From: DASSUW01 sp963806395
Lineage (GTDB): Bacteria > Actinomycetota > Thermoleophilia > Solirubrobacterales > Solirubrobacteraceae
Direction: 5' to 3'
Length of the DNA: 64,000 nt
Assembly (NCBI GenBank): GCA_963806395.1
Contig: CAWDYI010000019.1
Coordinates: forward strand, 186,001 to 250,000
The notes under the pieces are model-generated. The model saw nothing but the letters and a program-made list of their open reading frames with translations. It searched no databases and was not told where the DNA came from. Numbering within the stretch: the first letter of the stretch is position 1; each line of letters begins with the position of its first letter. Of this stretch, positions 51,778-61,470 are shown piece by piece. The translations under genes and the position numbers were made by a program.

Positions 51778-53238
51778 ATGCCCTCGTCCGCCACTCCTGC
51801 CTCCGACAGCACGGCCAGCTCCGCCGGAGTCGGCGTCGCGCTCGTGTCCGCCGAGGGCCGGTTCCTCGAGGTCAACGCCGTTCTCGCTCGCCTCCTCCGC
51901 GCAGCATCCGAGGACCTGATCGGCGCGATCTGCCCGCTCGCGAGCGCGCACGAGCACTTCGAGCGCGAGCTCGACGGGACCTGGCTGCTCGTCAGCACCT
52001 CACCCGCGGCGGACGGCGCGCTGGTGCTCCACGCGTTCGACATCACCGCGCGCAAGATCGCCGAGGCCGAGCTGGCCGAGCGCGAGGCCACGTTCCGCAA
52101 GATCTTCGAGGATGCCCACGTCGGCATCGCGCTGGTGGACTCCACCGGCCACTTCCTGCGCGTCAACCACAAGCACGCGGCGATGCACGGCTTCACCGCG
52201 GAGGAGCTCGCCGGCAAGCACTTCCGCGAGCTCGTCGCGCCGGAGCTGCGCGAGCGCAACGTCGGCAACCACGAGGAGCGTTCCGCCGACGCGGACGTGG
52301 ACAGGGCGGACTTCGATGTCCCGTACGTCCGCACCGACGGAACGCCGGGCGTACAGCGGGTCACCTACTCGATCATCCGCGACGCCGCAAACCGCCCGCT
52401 GCACAACGTCGTCCAGGTCGAGGACATCACCGAGCAGCGGCACGCCGAGCAGCAGCTCCTGCTCAGCCAGAAGCTCGAGTCGATCGGGCAGCTCGGCGCC
52501 GGCATCGCGCACGAGATCAACACTCCGATCCAGTTCGTCGGCGACAGCCTGAAGTTCGTCGACGCGGCCTGCGCCGATCTGCTCGCCCTTGCAGACGCGT
52601 GCGAGGCCGAGGACGCCGGGCGCGTCAGCGAGACGCTCGAGGCAGCGGACGTCGGATACCTGCGCGAACGTCTCCCCGCCGCGATCGAGCGCGCAGGCGA
52701 CGGGGTCCGGCGCGTGGCCGAGATCGTCCGGGCGATGCGCGAGTTCGCGCAACCACACGCCGGCGGGGTCGTCGACGTCAACCAGGCTCTGGCCAACACG
52801 CTCGTCGTCACACGCAACAGCTATGCCGCCGTCGCCGACATGCACACCGACCTCGGCGACGTGCCCCCCGTGTACGCCAACGGAGGCGAGCTCAACCAGG
52901 TGTTCGTGAACCTGATCGTCAACGCCGCGCACGCGGTCGGCGAGCGCGGTGAGCGCGGGACGATCTCCGTGGCCACGCGCTGTGACGGTGACGAGGTCGT
53001 GATCGCGATCTCCGACACCGGCGTCGGCATCCCGGTCGAGCACCGCGAGCGCGTGTTCGACCCGTTCTTCACCACCAAGGAAGTCGGCGTGGGCACCGGT
53101 CAGGGCCTTGCGCTCGCGCGCTCGATCGTGTGCGATCGCCACGGCGGGACGCTGACGCTCGACAGCGAGGTCGGCCGCGGCACCAGCTTTGAGATCCGTC
53201 TCGCGATCGCCGATGCGGACGGCGGCAGCGCGCAGTAA
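51778..53238 (+). CDS. PAS-domain sensor histidine kinase
   Basis: The 486-residue soluble kinase has two PAS domains: residues 15-95 (GVALVSAEGRFLEVNAVLAR) and 98-220 (IFEDAHVGIALVDSTGHFLR, MHGFTAEELAGKHFRELV). A DHp helix has the phospho-acceptor LGAGIAHEINTPIQFVGDSL. The CA domain has the N box NQVFVNLIVNAAHAVGE, the G1 box AISDTGVGIP, DPFFTTKEVGVGTGQGLALA and G2. The CheY-type partner is not in the window. No membrane segment is visible, so an intracellular signal such as redox state or a ligand is sensed. Confidence 0.9.
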   Translation: MPSSATPASDSTASSAGVGVALVSAEGRFLEVNAVLARLLRAASEDLIGAICPLASAHEHFERELDGTWLLVSTSPAADGALVLHAFDITARKIAEAELAEREATFRKIFEDAHVGIALVDSTGHFLRVNHKHAAMHGFTAEELAGKHFRELVAPELRERNVGNHEERSADADVDRADFDVPYVRTDGTPGVQRVTYSIIRDAANRPLHNVVQVEDITEQRHAEQQLLLSQKLESIGQLGAGIAHEINTPIQFVGDSLKFVDAACADLLALADACEAEDAGRVSETLEAADVGYLRERLPAAIERAGDGVRRVAEIVRAMREFAQPHAGGVVDVNQALANTLVVTRNSYAAVADMHTDLGDVPPVYANGGELNQVFVNLIVNAAHAVGERGERGTISVATRCDGDEVVIAISDTGVGIPVEHRERVFDPFFTTKEVGVGTGQGLALARSIVCDRHGGTLTLDSEVGRGTSFEIRLAIADADGGSAQ

Positions 53239-53255
53239 CTTCATTGTTGCCGCGC

Positions 53256-53807
53256 ATGACCGTCCAGACTGCTCCCGCTCCTACGCTCACCCGGCGCCGC
53301 CGCGTCGGCGACAAGATCGCCGCCGCGTTGCGCGGGGGGCTCGCGGGAGCGCTGATCGCGGGCGTGGCGTGGCTGGCCGCAGGCCTGATCGCCGGGACCG
53401 CGGTCGTGTTCCTCGTGGTCGCTACGATCGCGGTCGGCGCCTGGGTCGTGATGAAGGGCGACGTGAAGACGTGGGTGTGGCTCGGGCTCGCCGTCGCGTG
53501 GGGCGTGGTGCTGCTCGAGCGGGCCGTGGTGCAGGAGAACGGCGGCGTCTGGGTCGCGGTCGCGGCGTGGCTCGGAGTTGTCGTCGGCGCCCGCCGCGCC
53601 GGCATCTCCAAGTGGGCGTATCCGCTGCTGCTCTACCCGCTGATCTCGATCGCGATCGTGTGGTTCGCCGGCGAGGACCTGCTCGAGCCGTGGGGTGTTT
53701 CATGGCTCTGGGTGGCCGCCGTGCTCGGCCCGGTGATCGGCGCGCAGACGCTGTTCAAGCCGCGCCCGGCACCGCCGCCGGATCGCGCTTCTCTCGGACC
53801 AGGCTGA
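53256..53807 (+). CDS. Small membrane protein, unknown function
   Basis: The 183-residue protein has a basic N-terminal tail and about six helices (LAGALIAGVAWLAAGLIAGT, VVFLVVATIAVGAWVV, WVWLGLAVAWGVVLLERAVV, WVAVAAWLGVVVGARRAGIS). No family is recognised. It follows the histidine kinase by 17 bases and may be expressed with it. Its 3' end overlaps the convergent MFS gene by 53 bases. Confidence 0.7.
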   Translation: MTVQTAPAPTLTRRRRVGDKIAAALRGGLAGALIAGVAWLAAGLIAGTAVVFLVVATIAVGAWVVMKGDVKTWVWLGLAVAWGVVLLERAVVQENGGVWVAVAAWLGVVVGARRAGISKWAYPLLLYPLISIAIVWFAGEDLLEPWGVSWLWVAAVLGPVIGAQTLFKPRPAPPPDRASLGPG

Positions 53808-55260
53808 GCAGCACGAAGCTGGCGAGGATCAGGCCGCCGTCGAGCAGCACGGCAGCGCTCCAGCCGCCGGTCGCGTCGCGCAGCACGCCGCTGATCGCCG
53901 GCGACAGCACGGCGCCCATCTCGCCGATCAGGTTCATCATCCCGAACGCCGCACCGAACAATGCCGCCCTCGGGACGAGGTCGGCGGCGAGCGCGTGCCA
54001 CACCGGCTGCAGCGCGTTGAAGAACAGGCTGGAGACGAACAGCAGCACGCCGAGCGCCCACAGGGCGTCGCCGCCGGCGCCCAGGTACAGGCCGAACGCC
54101 ACGGTCAGCAGTCCCTGGATCAGGGTGAACGTGACGAGCATCGGCTTGCGCCCGCGACCGGAGCGCTTCTCGCGGTCTCCCAGCCAGCCCCCGAGCGGGA
54201 AGCCGATGATGCCGGCGACGCCGAAGAACGTGGCCGTCAGGGCCGATTCCCAGAAGCCGCCCTTGGCCGCGTCCGCCACGATCGAGACCGACCAGAAGCT
54301 GAAGAACCACAGGTTCCACAGGATCGCGATGCCGGCGACGTAGATCAGCATCAGGTCGCGGTTGCGCACGACCTCGCCGACCTCGCCGCCGAGGCGCGCG
54401 AACACGAACCCGACGAGCGCGAGCGCGAGGCCGAGCTCGAGCAGCGCCACGACCCACTCCGACAGGCCCGCCTCCGTGGCGATCATGTAGATCGCCATCA
54501 CGGCGATGAAGAACACGGCCGCGTACGCCACCAGCCGCCCGGCGGCCGGCATGTAGGCGGGCCGGAACGCGTGCACGCCCTCCTGGCTGTGGAAGAACCG
54601 CGCCATCCCGATGCCGATCAGCACCGCGCCGCCGCCGAGCACGAGGAACGGCATCCGCCACGCGTCCTCGGCGCCGAAGACCGACGCGCCGAGATCGATC
54701 AGCGGCGCGGCGAGCAGCAGCGCCAGCGTGATGCCGATCGCCAGGCCGGTGATCACGAACCCCATCCCGAGGCTGCGCTTCTCGAACGGCGACTGCTGCG
54801 CGATCACGGTGCGGTCGTTGGAGTAGAACAGGCCGGCCCCGAGGCCGGTGACCACGCGCAGGGCGACGAAGCCGAGCAGTGCGGTGACCACGCCGCTGAG
54901 AATCGTCGCCGCGCCGGCCCAGACGATGGCGATCACGATCACCGTCCGGTGCCCGAACCGGTCTCCCACGTAGCCGCCGGGGAACTGGGTCAGCATGTAG
55001 CCGGCGAACAGGAGGCTGCCGACGAGCCCGCCGAGCGCGAACGGGTTCTGCGCGCCGGCGATCAGCGGCACGTCGGTGTTGATCATGTAGGTCACGACCG
55101 GCCCGGTGATGGTCCGGTCGGCGCCGCTCGCGACCCACCCGAGCAGCAGCCAGAACCACAGCACCCGGTAGCCCGGATACGGCGTCACCTGTTGCTCGCC
55201 GGATTCCTTCACGCGGGCCGCGCCGCGCGACTCGACCCGCTCGTCGATATGCGTAGCCAT
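53755..55260 (-). CDS. MFS transporter, probable organic-acid/aromatic exporter or importer
   Basis: The 501-residue protein has about twelve helices and the MFS loop motifs GYMLTQFPGGYVGDRFGHRT (after helix 2) and GGWLGDREKRSGRGRKPMLV (after helix 8). An early charged motif GADRTITGPVVTYMI is shared with the anion:cation symporter branch. It is divergent from a benzoylformate-decarboxylase-like gene with only 32 bases between them. A shared aromatic substrate is inferred. The ATG at 55260 has a GGAGG site. Confidence 0.85.
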   Translation of the reverse strand: MATHIDERVESRGAARVKESGEQQVTPYPGYRVLWFWLLLGWVASGADRTITGPVVTYMINTDVPLIAGAQNPFALGGLVGSLLFAGYMLTQFPGGYVGDRFGHRTVIVIAIVWAGAATILSGVVTALLGFVALRVVTGLGAGLFYSNDRTVIAQQSPFEKRSLGMGFVITGLAIGITLALLLAAPLIDLGASVFGAEDAWRMPFLVLGGGAVLIGIGMARFFHSQEGVHAFRPAYMPAAGRLVAYAAVFFIAVMAIYMIATEAGLSEWVVALLELGLALALVGFVFARLGGEVGEVVRNRDLMLIYVAGIAILWNLWFFSFWSVSIVADAAKGGFWESALTATFFGVAGIIGFPLGGWLGDREKRSGRGRKPMLVTFTLIQGLLTVAFGLYLGAGGDALWALGVLLFVSSLFFNALQPVWHALAADLVPRAALFGAAFGMMNLIGEMGAVLSPAISGVLRDATGGWSAAVLLDGGLILASFVLLSLVREKRDPAAVPGAA

Positions 55261-55292
55261 CATCAGCCTCCCTCGTAAAATCTTCTGACACA

Positions 55293-56900
55293 TTGCCCGG
55301 GCGAGCCGACCCAGACACGTCGAATCTGGTCCGCGACGCGGCGTTCGAGGTGCTCCGGCGGCATCAGCTGACGACGCTGTTCGCCAACCCGGGCTCGACC
55401 GAGGTGCCGTTCCTGGTCGGCCTGCCGGACGATCTCGACTTCGTGCTGGCGCTGCACGAGGCGTCGGTGGTGGGGCTCGCGACCGGCTGGGCCCTGGCGC
55501 GCGAGCAGCCCGCGCTGGTGTTGCTGCACACCACGGCCGGCCTCGGCAACGCGGTCGCGGGGCTGGCGACGGCGCGCGTGAACCGCGCGCCGCTCGTGGT
55601 CGTCGTTGGCCAGCAGGACCGGCGCCACCTCGCGCTCGACCCGTTCCTGGCCGGGCAGCTGGACGGGCTCGCCGGCCGCTATCCGGTGTCGGCCGAGCAG
55701 CCGGTGCGCGCGCAGGACGTACCGACGGCGATCGCCCGCGCATGGCACGCCGCGCGCGACGAGCGCGGTCCCGCGCTGGTGCTCGTGCCGATGGACGACT
55801 GGCTCCAGCCGGCCGCGGACGAGCCGGTGTCGGCGCCGCGTGCCGTGGCGCGAGCGCGCGCGGTCGAGCCGGCCGACGTGTCGGAGATCGCCGAGCTGCT
55901 CGACGCGGCGTCGGCGCCCGCGCTGCTGGCCGGCGCCGGCAACGACAGCACGGAGGGATGGGCGGCGCTCTCGGCGCTCGCGGAGCGACTTGCCTGCCCG
56001 GTGTGGCAGGACCCGTTCAGCGCCCGCGCCGGGTTCCCGTGGGATCACCCGCGCTTCGCGGGTCACCTGCCGGCGGGTCGCGAGGCGCTGCGTGCAGCGC
56101 TGCGGGCGCACGATGCCGTGCTCGTGGTCGGCGCGCCGCTGCTGCGCCAGTACGGCTACGAGCCCGGGCCGCTGCTCGAGCCCGGCACGCGCGCCGCCGT
56201 GCTCAGCGACGACGCCGGGGAGGTCCGCCGCAGCCCGGCCGATGCCGCGCTCGTCGGCGACCCGGGGCGCGCCTGCCGGCTGCTGGCCGAGCGCGTGCGC
56301 CCGCGCGAAGCCGCTCCACCACCGTCACGGGCGCGTCCGCCGGTGGCGACGGCCGCCGGCCCGCTGACGGCGCGCGATGTGTTGGAGAGCCTGGGCGGGC
56401 GGATCGCGCCCGAGACGATCGTGGTCGAGGAGTGCCCCTCGAGCCGCGCCGACCTGCTGCGCGCGCTGCCCGCCCGCCGGCCGATGGGCTTCCTGAGCGC
56501 CGCGATGGGCGGGCTCGGGTTCGCGATCCCCGCGGCCGCGGGCCTCCGGCTCGCCGACCGCGAGCGGCCGGTCGTCGCCGTCGTCGGCGACGGCTCGTCG
56601 CTGTACGCGGTGCAGGCGCTCTGGAGCGCCGCCCGCTACGGCGCCGGCGTGCTCGTCGTCGTCCTCTCCAACGGCCGCTACGCGATCATGAACGAGCTCG
56701 CGCGAGCCCATCCCGGCCGAGTGCCCTGGCCCGCGTTCGAGGAGATCGACGTCGCCGGCATCGCCGCCTCATTCGGATGCCCGGCGCGCCGGATCGAGAC
56801 GCGCGAAGAGCTCACCGCGGCGCTCGACGAGGTCGTGCCCGGCCTCGGCGCGCGGCGCGAGCCGCTGCTGCTCGATGTGCGAGTCGACCGCGCCCCGTAG
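55293..56900 (+). CDS. Thiamine-diphosphate enzyme, benzoylformate-decarboxylase-like
   Basis: The 535-residue protein has the three TPP-enzyme domains: the pyrimidine domain (LFANPGSTEVPFLVGLPDDL, with the catalytic Glu region ALHEASVVGLATGWALAREQ), the central Rossmann-like domain, and the diphosphate domain (VAVVGDGSSLYAVQALWSAA, the GDG motif, then NGRYAIMNE for the second metal site). Benzoylformate decarboxylase makes benzaldehyde in the mandelate pathway. His70-type and substrate residues were not checked. The TTG at 55293 is the only start found; no ATG is near. A TAAAAT box lies 12 bases upstream. Confidence 0.82.
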   Translation: MPGRADPDTSNLVRDAAFEVLRRHQLTTLFANPGSTEVPFLVGLPDDLDFVLALHEASVVGLATGWALAREQPALVLLHTTAGLGNAVAGLATARVNRAPLVVVVGQQDRRHLALDPFLAGQLDGLAGRYPVSAEQPVRAQDVPTAIARAWHAARDERGPALVLVPMDDWLQPAADEPVSAPRAVARARAVEPADVSEIAELLDAASAPALLAGAGNDSTEGWAALSALAERLACPVWQDPFSARAGFPWDHPRFAGHLPAGREALRAALRAHDAVLVVGAPLLRQYGYEPGPLLEPGTRAAVLSDDAGEVRRSPADAALVGDPGRACRLLAERVRPREAAPPPSRARPPVATAAGPLTARDVLESLGGRIAPETIVVEECPSSRADLLRALPARRPMGFLSAAMGGLGFAIPAAAGLRLADRERPVVAVVGDGSSLYAVQALWSAARYGAGVLVVVLSNGRYAIMNELARAHPGRVPWPAFEEIDVAGIAASFGCPARRIETREELTAALDEVVPGLGARREPLLLDVRVDRAP

Positions 56901-57134
56901 GTCAACTGCGCTGGGTGGGGAAGCCGGTCGACCGTTGCGGCCGCGCAGGGTTGGTAACGGTCGAATAGCGACCATCAACGACCCCGTCAGCGCCGTGGGG
57001 TTAGTTCGTCACGCATACCGTGCATTAGCGACCCCCGCCACTGCGCGGTGGGGTCATCCAGTCGCGCATACCGCGACTCAGCGACCCGACGCGGCCGCGA
57101 CGGCTCACCCACTTCCCCACCCAGCGCAGTTGAC
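56901..57134. repeat. 234-bp element with perfect 23-bp terminal inverted repeats
   Basis: The first 23 bases (56901-56923) and the last 23 (57112-57134) are exact reverse complements. Inside, on the minus strand, two imperfect 52-base units repeat a hairpin of the type CG-GTATG-CG with compensated changes in its stem. The left end touches the stop of the decarboxylase gene and the right end lies 40 bases before the convergent peptidase gene. It may be a MITE-like or REP-type element, or a strong bidirectional terminator. Confidence 0.75.
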
Positions 57135-57173
57135 GTTCGCCGGCGCAACCGCTCCGCCAGTCGACCGCGCCAA

Positions 57174-57896
57174 CTACTCCGAGCGCGCCTTGATGCTCAG
57201 CTGCGCGGCCAGCAGGCCGAGCGGCTGGCCCCAGTCCTCGATCGAGACGGGCGCCTGGACGCCGTAGCCCGACCCGGCCAACGAGACGCGCCCGCCGAGC
57301 GCCCACTTGGCGAACGTGTCCGCGAAGCGCTCCTCGACCGCCGTGCAGGCGCCGGTCGGCTCGTTCGCCGCCGGGTCGCAGGTGCCGACGGTCGGGATTC
57401 CCGCGTCGAGTTGCTGCCTGAGCTCCTTGGTGACGAGCAGATAGTCGATCACGTGGCCGAGCTCGTGGAGGATGACGACGGCCCGGTCGATCGCGCGCTC
57501 GCCGTCGAGCAGCCTGACGTCGACCGTGATCACCGCGCCCTCCGGACCCATGTGCGCCAGGCCGATCGCGCCCTCGGCCCCGGCGTGGATGATGCCGGGC
57601 ACGTTGAGCGTCGTGTCGATCTCGACCAGTCCGTCGATCTCGGCGATCAGCTGCTGCGCCTCGGGCCGGGCGCTGGCGACCGCGGCGAGGATCCATGCGC
57701 GGTCACCGGGCTGGACGGCCTCGGAGAAGCGCAACGTCGCGGCGCGCACCTCGGGCGTGACCTCCGCGACCCCCGAGGCCGACGGCCTGTCAAAGGCGGT
57801 GGCGTGGATCACGCTTCGAGCAAGCGGCTGCCCGAAGACGACGAACAGCGCCACGATCGCCAGAGCGATGTACGAACGCTGCTGGCGAGACGACAT
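57174..57896 (-). CDS. Membrane-anchored zinc metallopeptidase-like protein
   Basis: The 240-residue protein has one N-terminal membrane anchor (SYIALAIVALFVVFGQPL) and a zincin motif AVVILHELGHVIDYLL (HELGH, catalytic Glu). A likely third ligand lies in VEERFADTFAKWALGG. The fold outside the motif is unassigned. Orientation places the active domain outside the cell. Confidence 0.75.
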   Translation of the reverse strand: MSSRQQRSYIALAIVALFVVFGQPLARSVIHATAFDRPSASGVAEVTPEVRAATLRFSEAVQPGDRAWILAAVASARPEAQQLIAEIDGLVEIDTTLNVPGIIHAGAEGAIGLAHMGPEGAVITVDVRLLDGERAIDRAVVILHELGHVIDYLLVTKELRQQLDAGIPTVGTCDPAANEPTGACTAVEERFADTFAKWALGGRVSLAGSGYGVQAPVSIEDWGQPLGLLAAQLSIKARSE

Positions 57897-57934
57897 CCAA
57901 ACTACATCGGCCTGACGCGCAGGAAAGCTGAGCG

Positions 57935-58891
57935 TCAGTGGCGCGCTGCGGGTTCCCGCTCATCCTTCGGCACCTCGCGGTACGGCGCCTGGATGTCCTC
58001 CTCCGCACCCGGGACGCCCGCCTCCAGCTCGCGCGCACGCTCGGTCTCCGCGTTCAGCTCGGCGCCGAGCAGCACGGCCAGGTTGGTGATCCACATCCAC
58101 ACGAGGAACACGATCACGCCGCCGAGCGCGCCGTAGGTCTTGTTGTACGAGCTCAACTGCGACACGTAGAACGCGAAGCCCGCCGAGGCGACGATCCACA
58201 GGAGCACGGCCAGCACGCTCCCGGGCGAGACCCACCTGAAGCCGGCCAGCTTGGCGTTCGGCGCCGACCAGTAGAGGATCGCCAGCATGAACATCACGAC
58301 GACGATCAGCACGGGCCACTTGGCGTAGTTCCAGGCCGTGACGGCCGTGTCGCCGAGACCGACCGCGCCGCCGAGCGCCTCGGCGACGGGGCCGCTGACG
58401 ATCAGCGCGAGCACCACGAGCGCCGCCAGCAGCACGAGGATCAGCGTCACGAACAGCTGGAACGGGCGCAGCTTCCAGAACGGCCGTCCCTCCTCGCGCT
58501 CGTAGATCGCGTTCGAGGCGCGCATGAAGGCGCCGACGTAGCCCGAGGCCGTCCACACCGCCACGGCGATGCCGACGATCAGCATGACGCCGGCCGACTG
58601 CGGGTCCTGGGTGATCTCCCGCACCGGCCCGAGGAAGGTGTCGATCGCGCTCGACGGCCCCAGCGCCGAGACGGTGTCGGTGATGACACGGTCGATCGTC
58701 GCCGGGTCGACGACGAGGCCCAGGATCGAGATGAGCGCGATCATCGCGGGGAAGATCGACAGCACCGCGTAGTAGGTCAGCGCGGCCGCCAAGTCGGTGA
58801 GGTTGTCGTCCCGGAACTCGGTGACGGTGCGCTTGAGGACGCCGAACCAGGAGCGCTTGCGGAGGTCGGTGGGGGTGTCTGGGGCCGTCAT
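57935..58891 (-). CDS. YihY/BrkB-family membrane protein
   Basis: The 318-residue protein has about six helices with the YihY motifs: DDNLTDLAAALTYYAVLSIF (the A-x-x-x-Y-x-x-L-S-x-F block) and, later, VWMWITNLAVLLGAELNAET (GAELNAE). Early reports linked the family to RNase BN, but it is a membrane protein of unknown function. The ATG at 58891 is preferred to an upstream in-frame start. Confidence 0.85.
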   Translation of the reverse strand: MTAPDTPTDLRKRSWFGVLKRTVTEFRDDNLTDLAAALTYYAVLSIFPAMIALISILGLVVDPATIDRVITDTVSALGPSSAIDTFLGPVREITQDPQSAGVMLIVGIAVAVWTASGYVGAFMRASNAIYEREEGRPFWKLRPFQLFVTLILVLLAALVVLALIVSGPVAEALGGAVGLGDTAVTAWNYAKWPVLIVVVMFMLAILYWSAPNAKLAGFRWVSPGSVLAVLLWIVASAGFAFYVSQLSSYNKTYGALGGVIVFLVWMWITNLAVLLGAELNAETERARELEAGVPGAEEDIQAPYREVPKDEREPAARH

Positions 58892-58928
58892 ACGACCAGC
58901 CTTCCCACCGGTTCGCCGATCGGAACAC

Positions 58929-60563
58929 TCAGACGCGCGCCAGGTTCGCCGACCAGCCGCCCTCGTACGCATGGGCGGCACCGTCGGCGACGACCACGAT
59001 CCGGTCCGCGATCCGGTCGAGGAAGTAGCGGTCGTGCGAGACCGCGACGACCGTGCCGTCGAAGTGCTCGAGCGCGTTCTCGAGCACCTCGATCGAGTCG
59101 ATGTCGAGGTGGTTGGTCGGCTCGTCGAGCAACAGGCAGTTCGGCGCGTCCTCCATAAGGAGGAGAAACGCGAGCCGCGTCCGCTCCCCGCCGCTCAGTG
59201 TCCGCACCGGACGCCTGACCTGCTCGTAGTCGAACAGGAAGCCCATCAGGCGCCGGACGGCGTTCTCCTCCGACATCGAGCGACCCGCCCGCAGCACGTC
59301 GATCACGTTCGCGTCGGGCGGCAGCCCGGCCGCGGCCTGCGACAGGTAGCCGACCTCGATGCCGGAACCGATCCAGCGCTCCCCGCCGGCCGGGGTCAGC
59401 GTGCCGCCGAGCGTGCGCAGCAGCGCGGTCTTGCCGGCGCCGTTGGGACCGACGACGCCGACGCGCTCGCCACGGCCGATCACGAGCTCGACGTCGAGCA
59501 GGACCGGATCGTCGGGGTCGAACGCCACGTCGACGCCCTCGAGCGCGATCACCCGCTGGCCGCCGCGCACGCCGCTGCGCAGCGCGAGCGCCATCTTGCG
59601 GCGCTCCAGCACCGGGCGGTCGACCTTCTCCATCTTGTCGATCTGCATCTGCTTGACGCGAGCCTGCTTGGCGGCGCGCTCGTTGACCGTGATGTGCGCC
59701 CAGTGCCGGAAGCGCCGGACCGCGTCCTCCAGCCGCGCGATCTCCTTCTGCTGCGTGACGTACTGCTGCTGCTGCTTCTCGAGCTCGAGCTGGCGCGCCA
59801 CCGCGTAGGCGGAGTAGCCGCCGGGCCAGATCCGGATCCGGCCGTTGTCGAGCTCGGCGATCGAGCCCACGCACGCGTCGAGCAGGTGCCGGTCGTGCGA
59901 GACCATCAGCACGGCGCCGTCGAAGTCGTCGACGATCCGCTCGAGCTGGTCGCGGCGGTGCATGTCCAGGTGCGCCTCGGGCTCGTCGAGCATCAGCACG
60001 TGCGGGCGCCGCGCGAGGCAGGCGGCGAGCTGGACGAGCTTGCGCTGACCGCCGCTCAGCTCGCTGGTCGGCATCGCGAGCGCCTCGTCGTCCAGGCCCA
60101 GCTCGTCGAGCAGCGTGCGCCCCTCGCTCTCGGCGCGGTCGCCGCCCTGCTCGTGCCAGCGGGCGAGCAGCCGCTCCTGGTGCGCGAGCGCACGCGCCAT
60201 CGCGTCGAGGTCGCTCGCCAGCGCCGGGTCGGCGAGGCGGCGCTCGACCGCCTCGAGCTCGCCCTCCAGCTCGGCCAGCTCCGGGCGCGCGGCCCGCACC
60301 CAGGCGACCGGCGTGCGCACGTCGCCCGGCACATGCTGGGGCAGGAACGCGTGGACGAGACCGCGCCGGCGGGTCACGGTGCCGGCGTCCGGGTGCTCGA
60401 CGCCCGCGAGGATCGCCAGCATCGTCGACTTCCCGCCGCCGTTCGGGCCGAGGATGCCGACCCGCATGCCGTCCGCCACCTCGAGGTCGAGCCCGTCGAG
60501 CACGAGCCGCCCGCCGAACGACTTCGACAGGCCGTGGGCGGACAGGAGCGGTACTCGGGCCAT
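58929..60563 (-). CDS. ABC-F family ATPase (translation/antibiotic-protection type)
   Basis: The 544-residue protein has two ABC domains without membrane segments. Walker A sites are GPNGGGKST and GPNGAGKT, signatures LSGGQRKLVQL and LSGGERTRLAFL, Walker B sites LMLDEPEAHLD and LLLDEPTNHLD. The linker between them is a charged helical pair (RQLELEKQQQQYVTQQKEIA). ABC-F proteins bind the ribosomal E site and rescue stalled or drug-bound ribosomes. The first Walker B reads DEPEAHLD rather than DEPTNHLD, a mild variant. Confidence 0.9.
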   Translation of the reverse strand: MARVPLLSAHGLSKSFGGRLVLDGLDLEVADGMRVGILGPNGGGKSTMLAILAGVEHPDAGTVTRRRGLVHAFLPQHVPGDVRTPVAWVRAARPELAELEGELEAVERRLADPALASDLDAMARALAHQERLLARWHEQGGDRAESEGRTLLDELGLDDEALAMPTSELSGGQRKLVQLAACLARRPHVLMLDEPEAHLDMHRRDQLERIVDDFDGAVLMVSHDRHLLDACVGSIAELDNGRIRIWPGGYSAYAVARQLELEKQQQQYVTQQKEIARLEDAVRRFRHWAHITVNERAAKQARVKQMQIDKMEKVDRPVLERRKMALALRSGVRGGQRVIALEGVDVAFDPDDPVLLDVELVIGRGERVGVVGPNGAGKTALLRTLGGTLTPAGGERWIGSGIEVGYLSQAAAGLPPDANVIDVLRAGRSMSEENAVRRLMGFLFDYEQVRRPVRTLSGGERTRLAFLLLMEDAPNCLLLDEPTNHLDIDSIEVLENALEHFDGTVVAVSHDRYFLDRIADRIVVVADGAAHAYEGGWSANLARV

Positions 60564-60585
60564 GGCGGGCGGGTAGGTTCGCAGC

Positions 60586-61470
60586 ATGCAGCCGTCAGTG
60601 CACGTGGGTCCCGAGTCCGACCGCGCCATCGAGGAGGCGGTCGTCGCGGCCGGCGGCCGCCTCGCTCCGATCGACGAGGCCGACGCGCTCGTGTGGACCG
60701 ACTACAACGTCGACAGCTTCCTCGACGAGGTGCCGGAGCGGGTCCGGTGGGTGCAACTGCCGTCGGCCGGGGTCGAGCAGTGGCTGCCAAGGATCGACGG
60801 CGCGCGGCTCTGGACCTCGGCCGCGGGCGCCTACGGCCGGCCCGTCGCCGAGCACGCGGTCGCCCTGATGCTCGCGGGCGGGCGCCGGCTCGCCGACTGC
60901 GCGCGGGCGCGGCGGTGGACGGCGCCGCGGGTCGTCCCGTTGCACCGCTCGACGGTCGCGATCATCGGCGCCGGCGGGATCGGGCGGGCGCTGATCGAGC
61001 TGCTGGAGCCGTTCGGCGTGGACGTCCTGGCGGTGACACGGCGGGGCACCGGCGGCACGCTGCCCGCGGACCGGCTCGGCGAGGTGCTCCCGGCGGCGCA
61101 CCACGTCGTGATCGCGGCCCCTGCGACGGCGGCCACACGGCACCTGATCGGCGCCGCGGAGCTCGAGGCGATGCGCGAGGACGCCTGGCTCGTGAACGTC
61201 GCGCGCGGCGCGTTGGTGGACACCGACGCGCTGGTGGCGGCACTCGCACGCGGGGCGATCGCGGGAGCGGCGCTCGACGTCACCGACCCGGAGCCGCTGC
61301 CGGACGGCCACCCGCTGTGGAGCGAGCCACGCGCGCTGATCACCCCGCACGTCGCCAACCCCGGCGCGTCGCTGTCGCGGTACCTGGCCGACCACGTGGG
61401 CGCGAACGTCGCGCGGTTCGCGGCGGGGGAGCCGCTGCTGGCGCCGATCGACGCCGGCGCCGGCTACTGA
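60586..61470 (+). CDS. D-isomer-specific 2-hydroxyacid dehydrogenase
   Basis: The 294-residue protein has a catalytic domain (VRWVQLPSAGVEQWLPRIDG), the NAD loop VAIIGAGGIGRALIELLEPF, the catalytic Arg in VNVARGALVDTDALVAAL, the Glu in ALDVTDPEPLPDGHPLW, and the His in ITPHVANPG. It reduces 2-keto acids to D-2-hydroxyacids or the reverse. It is divergent from the ABC-F gene and converges on the pyrophosphatase gene with a 7-base overlap. Confidence 0.88.
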   Translation: MQPSVHVGPESDRAIEEAVVAAGGRLAPIDEADALVWTDYNVDSFLDEVPERVRWVQLPSAGVEQWLPRIDGARLWTSAAGAYGRPVAEHAVALMLAGGRRLADCARARRWTAPRVVPLHRSTVAIIGAGGIGRALIELLEPFGVDVLAVTRRGTGGTLPADRLGEVLPAAHHVVIAAPATAATRHLIGAAELEAMREDAWLVNVARGALVDTDALVAALARGAIAGAALDVTDPEPLPDGHPLWSEPRALITPHVANPGASLSRYLADHVGANVARFAAGEPLLAPIDAGAGY

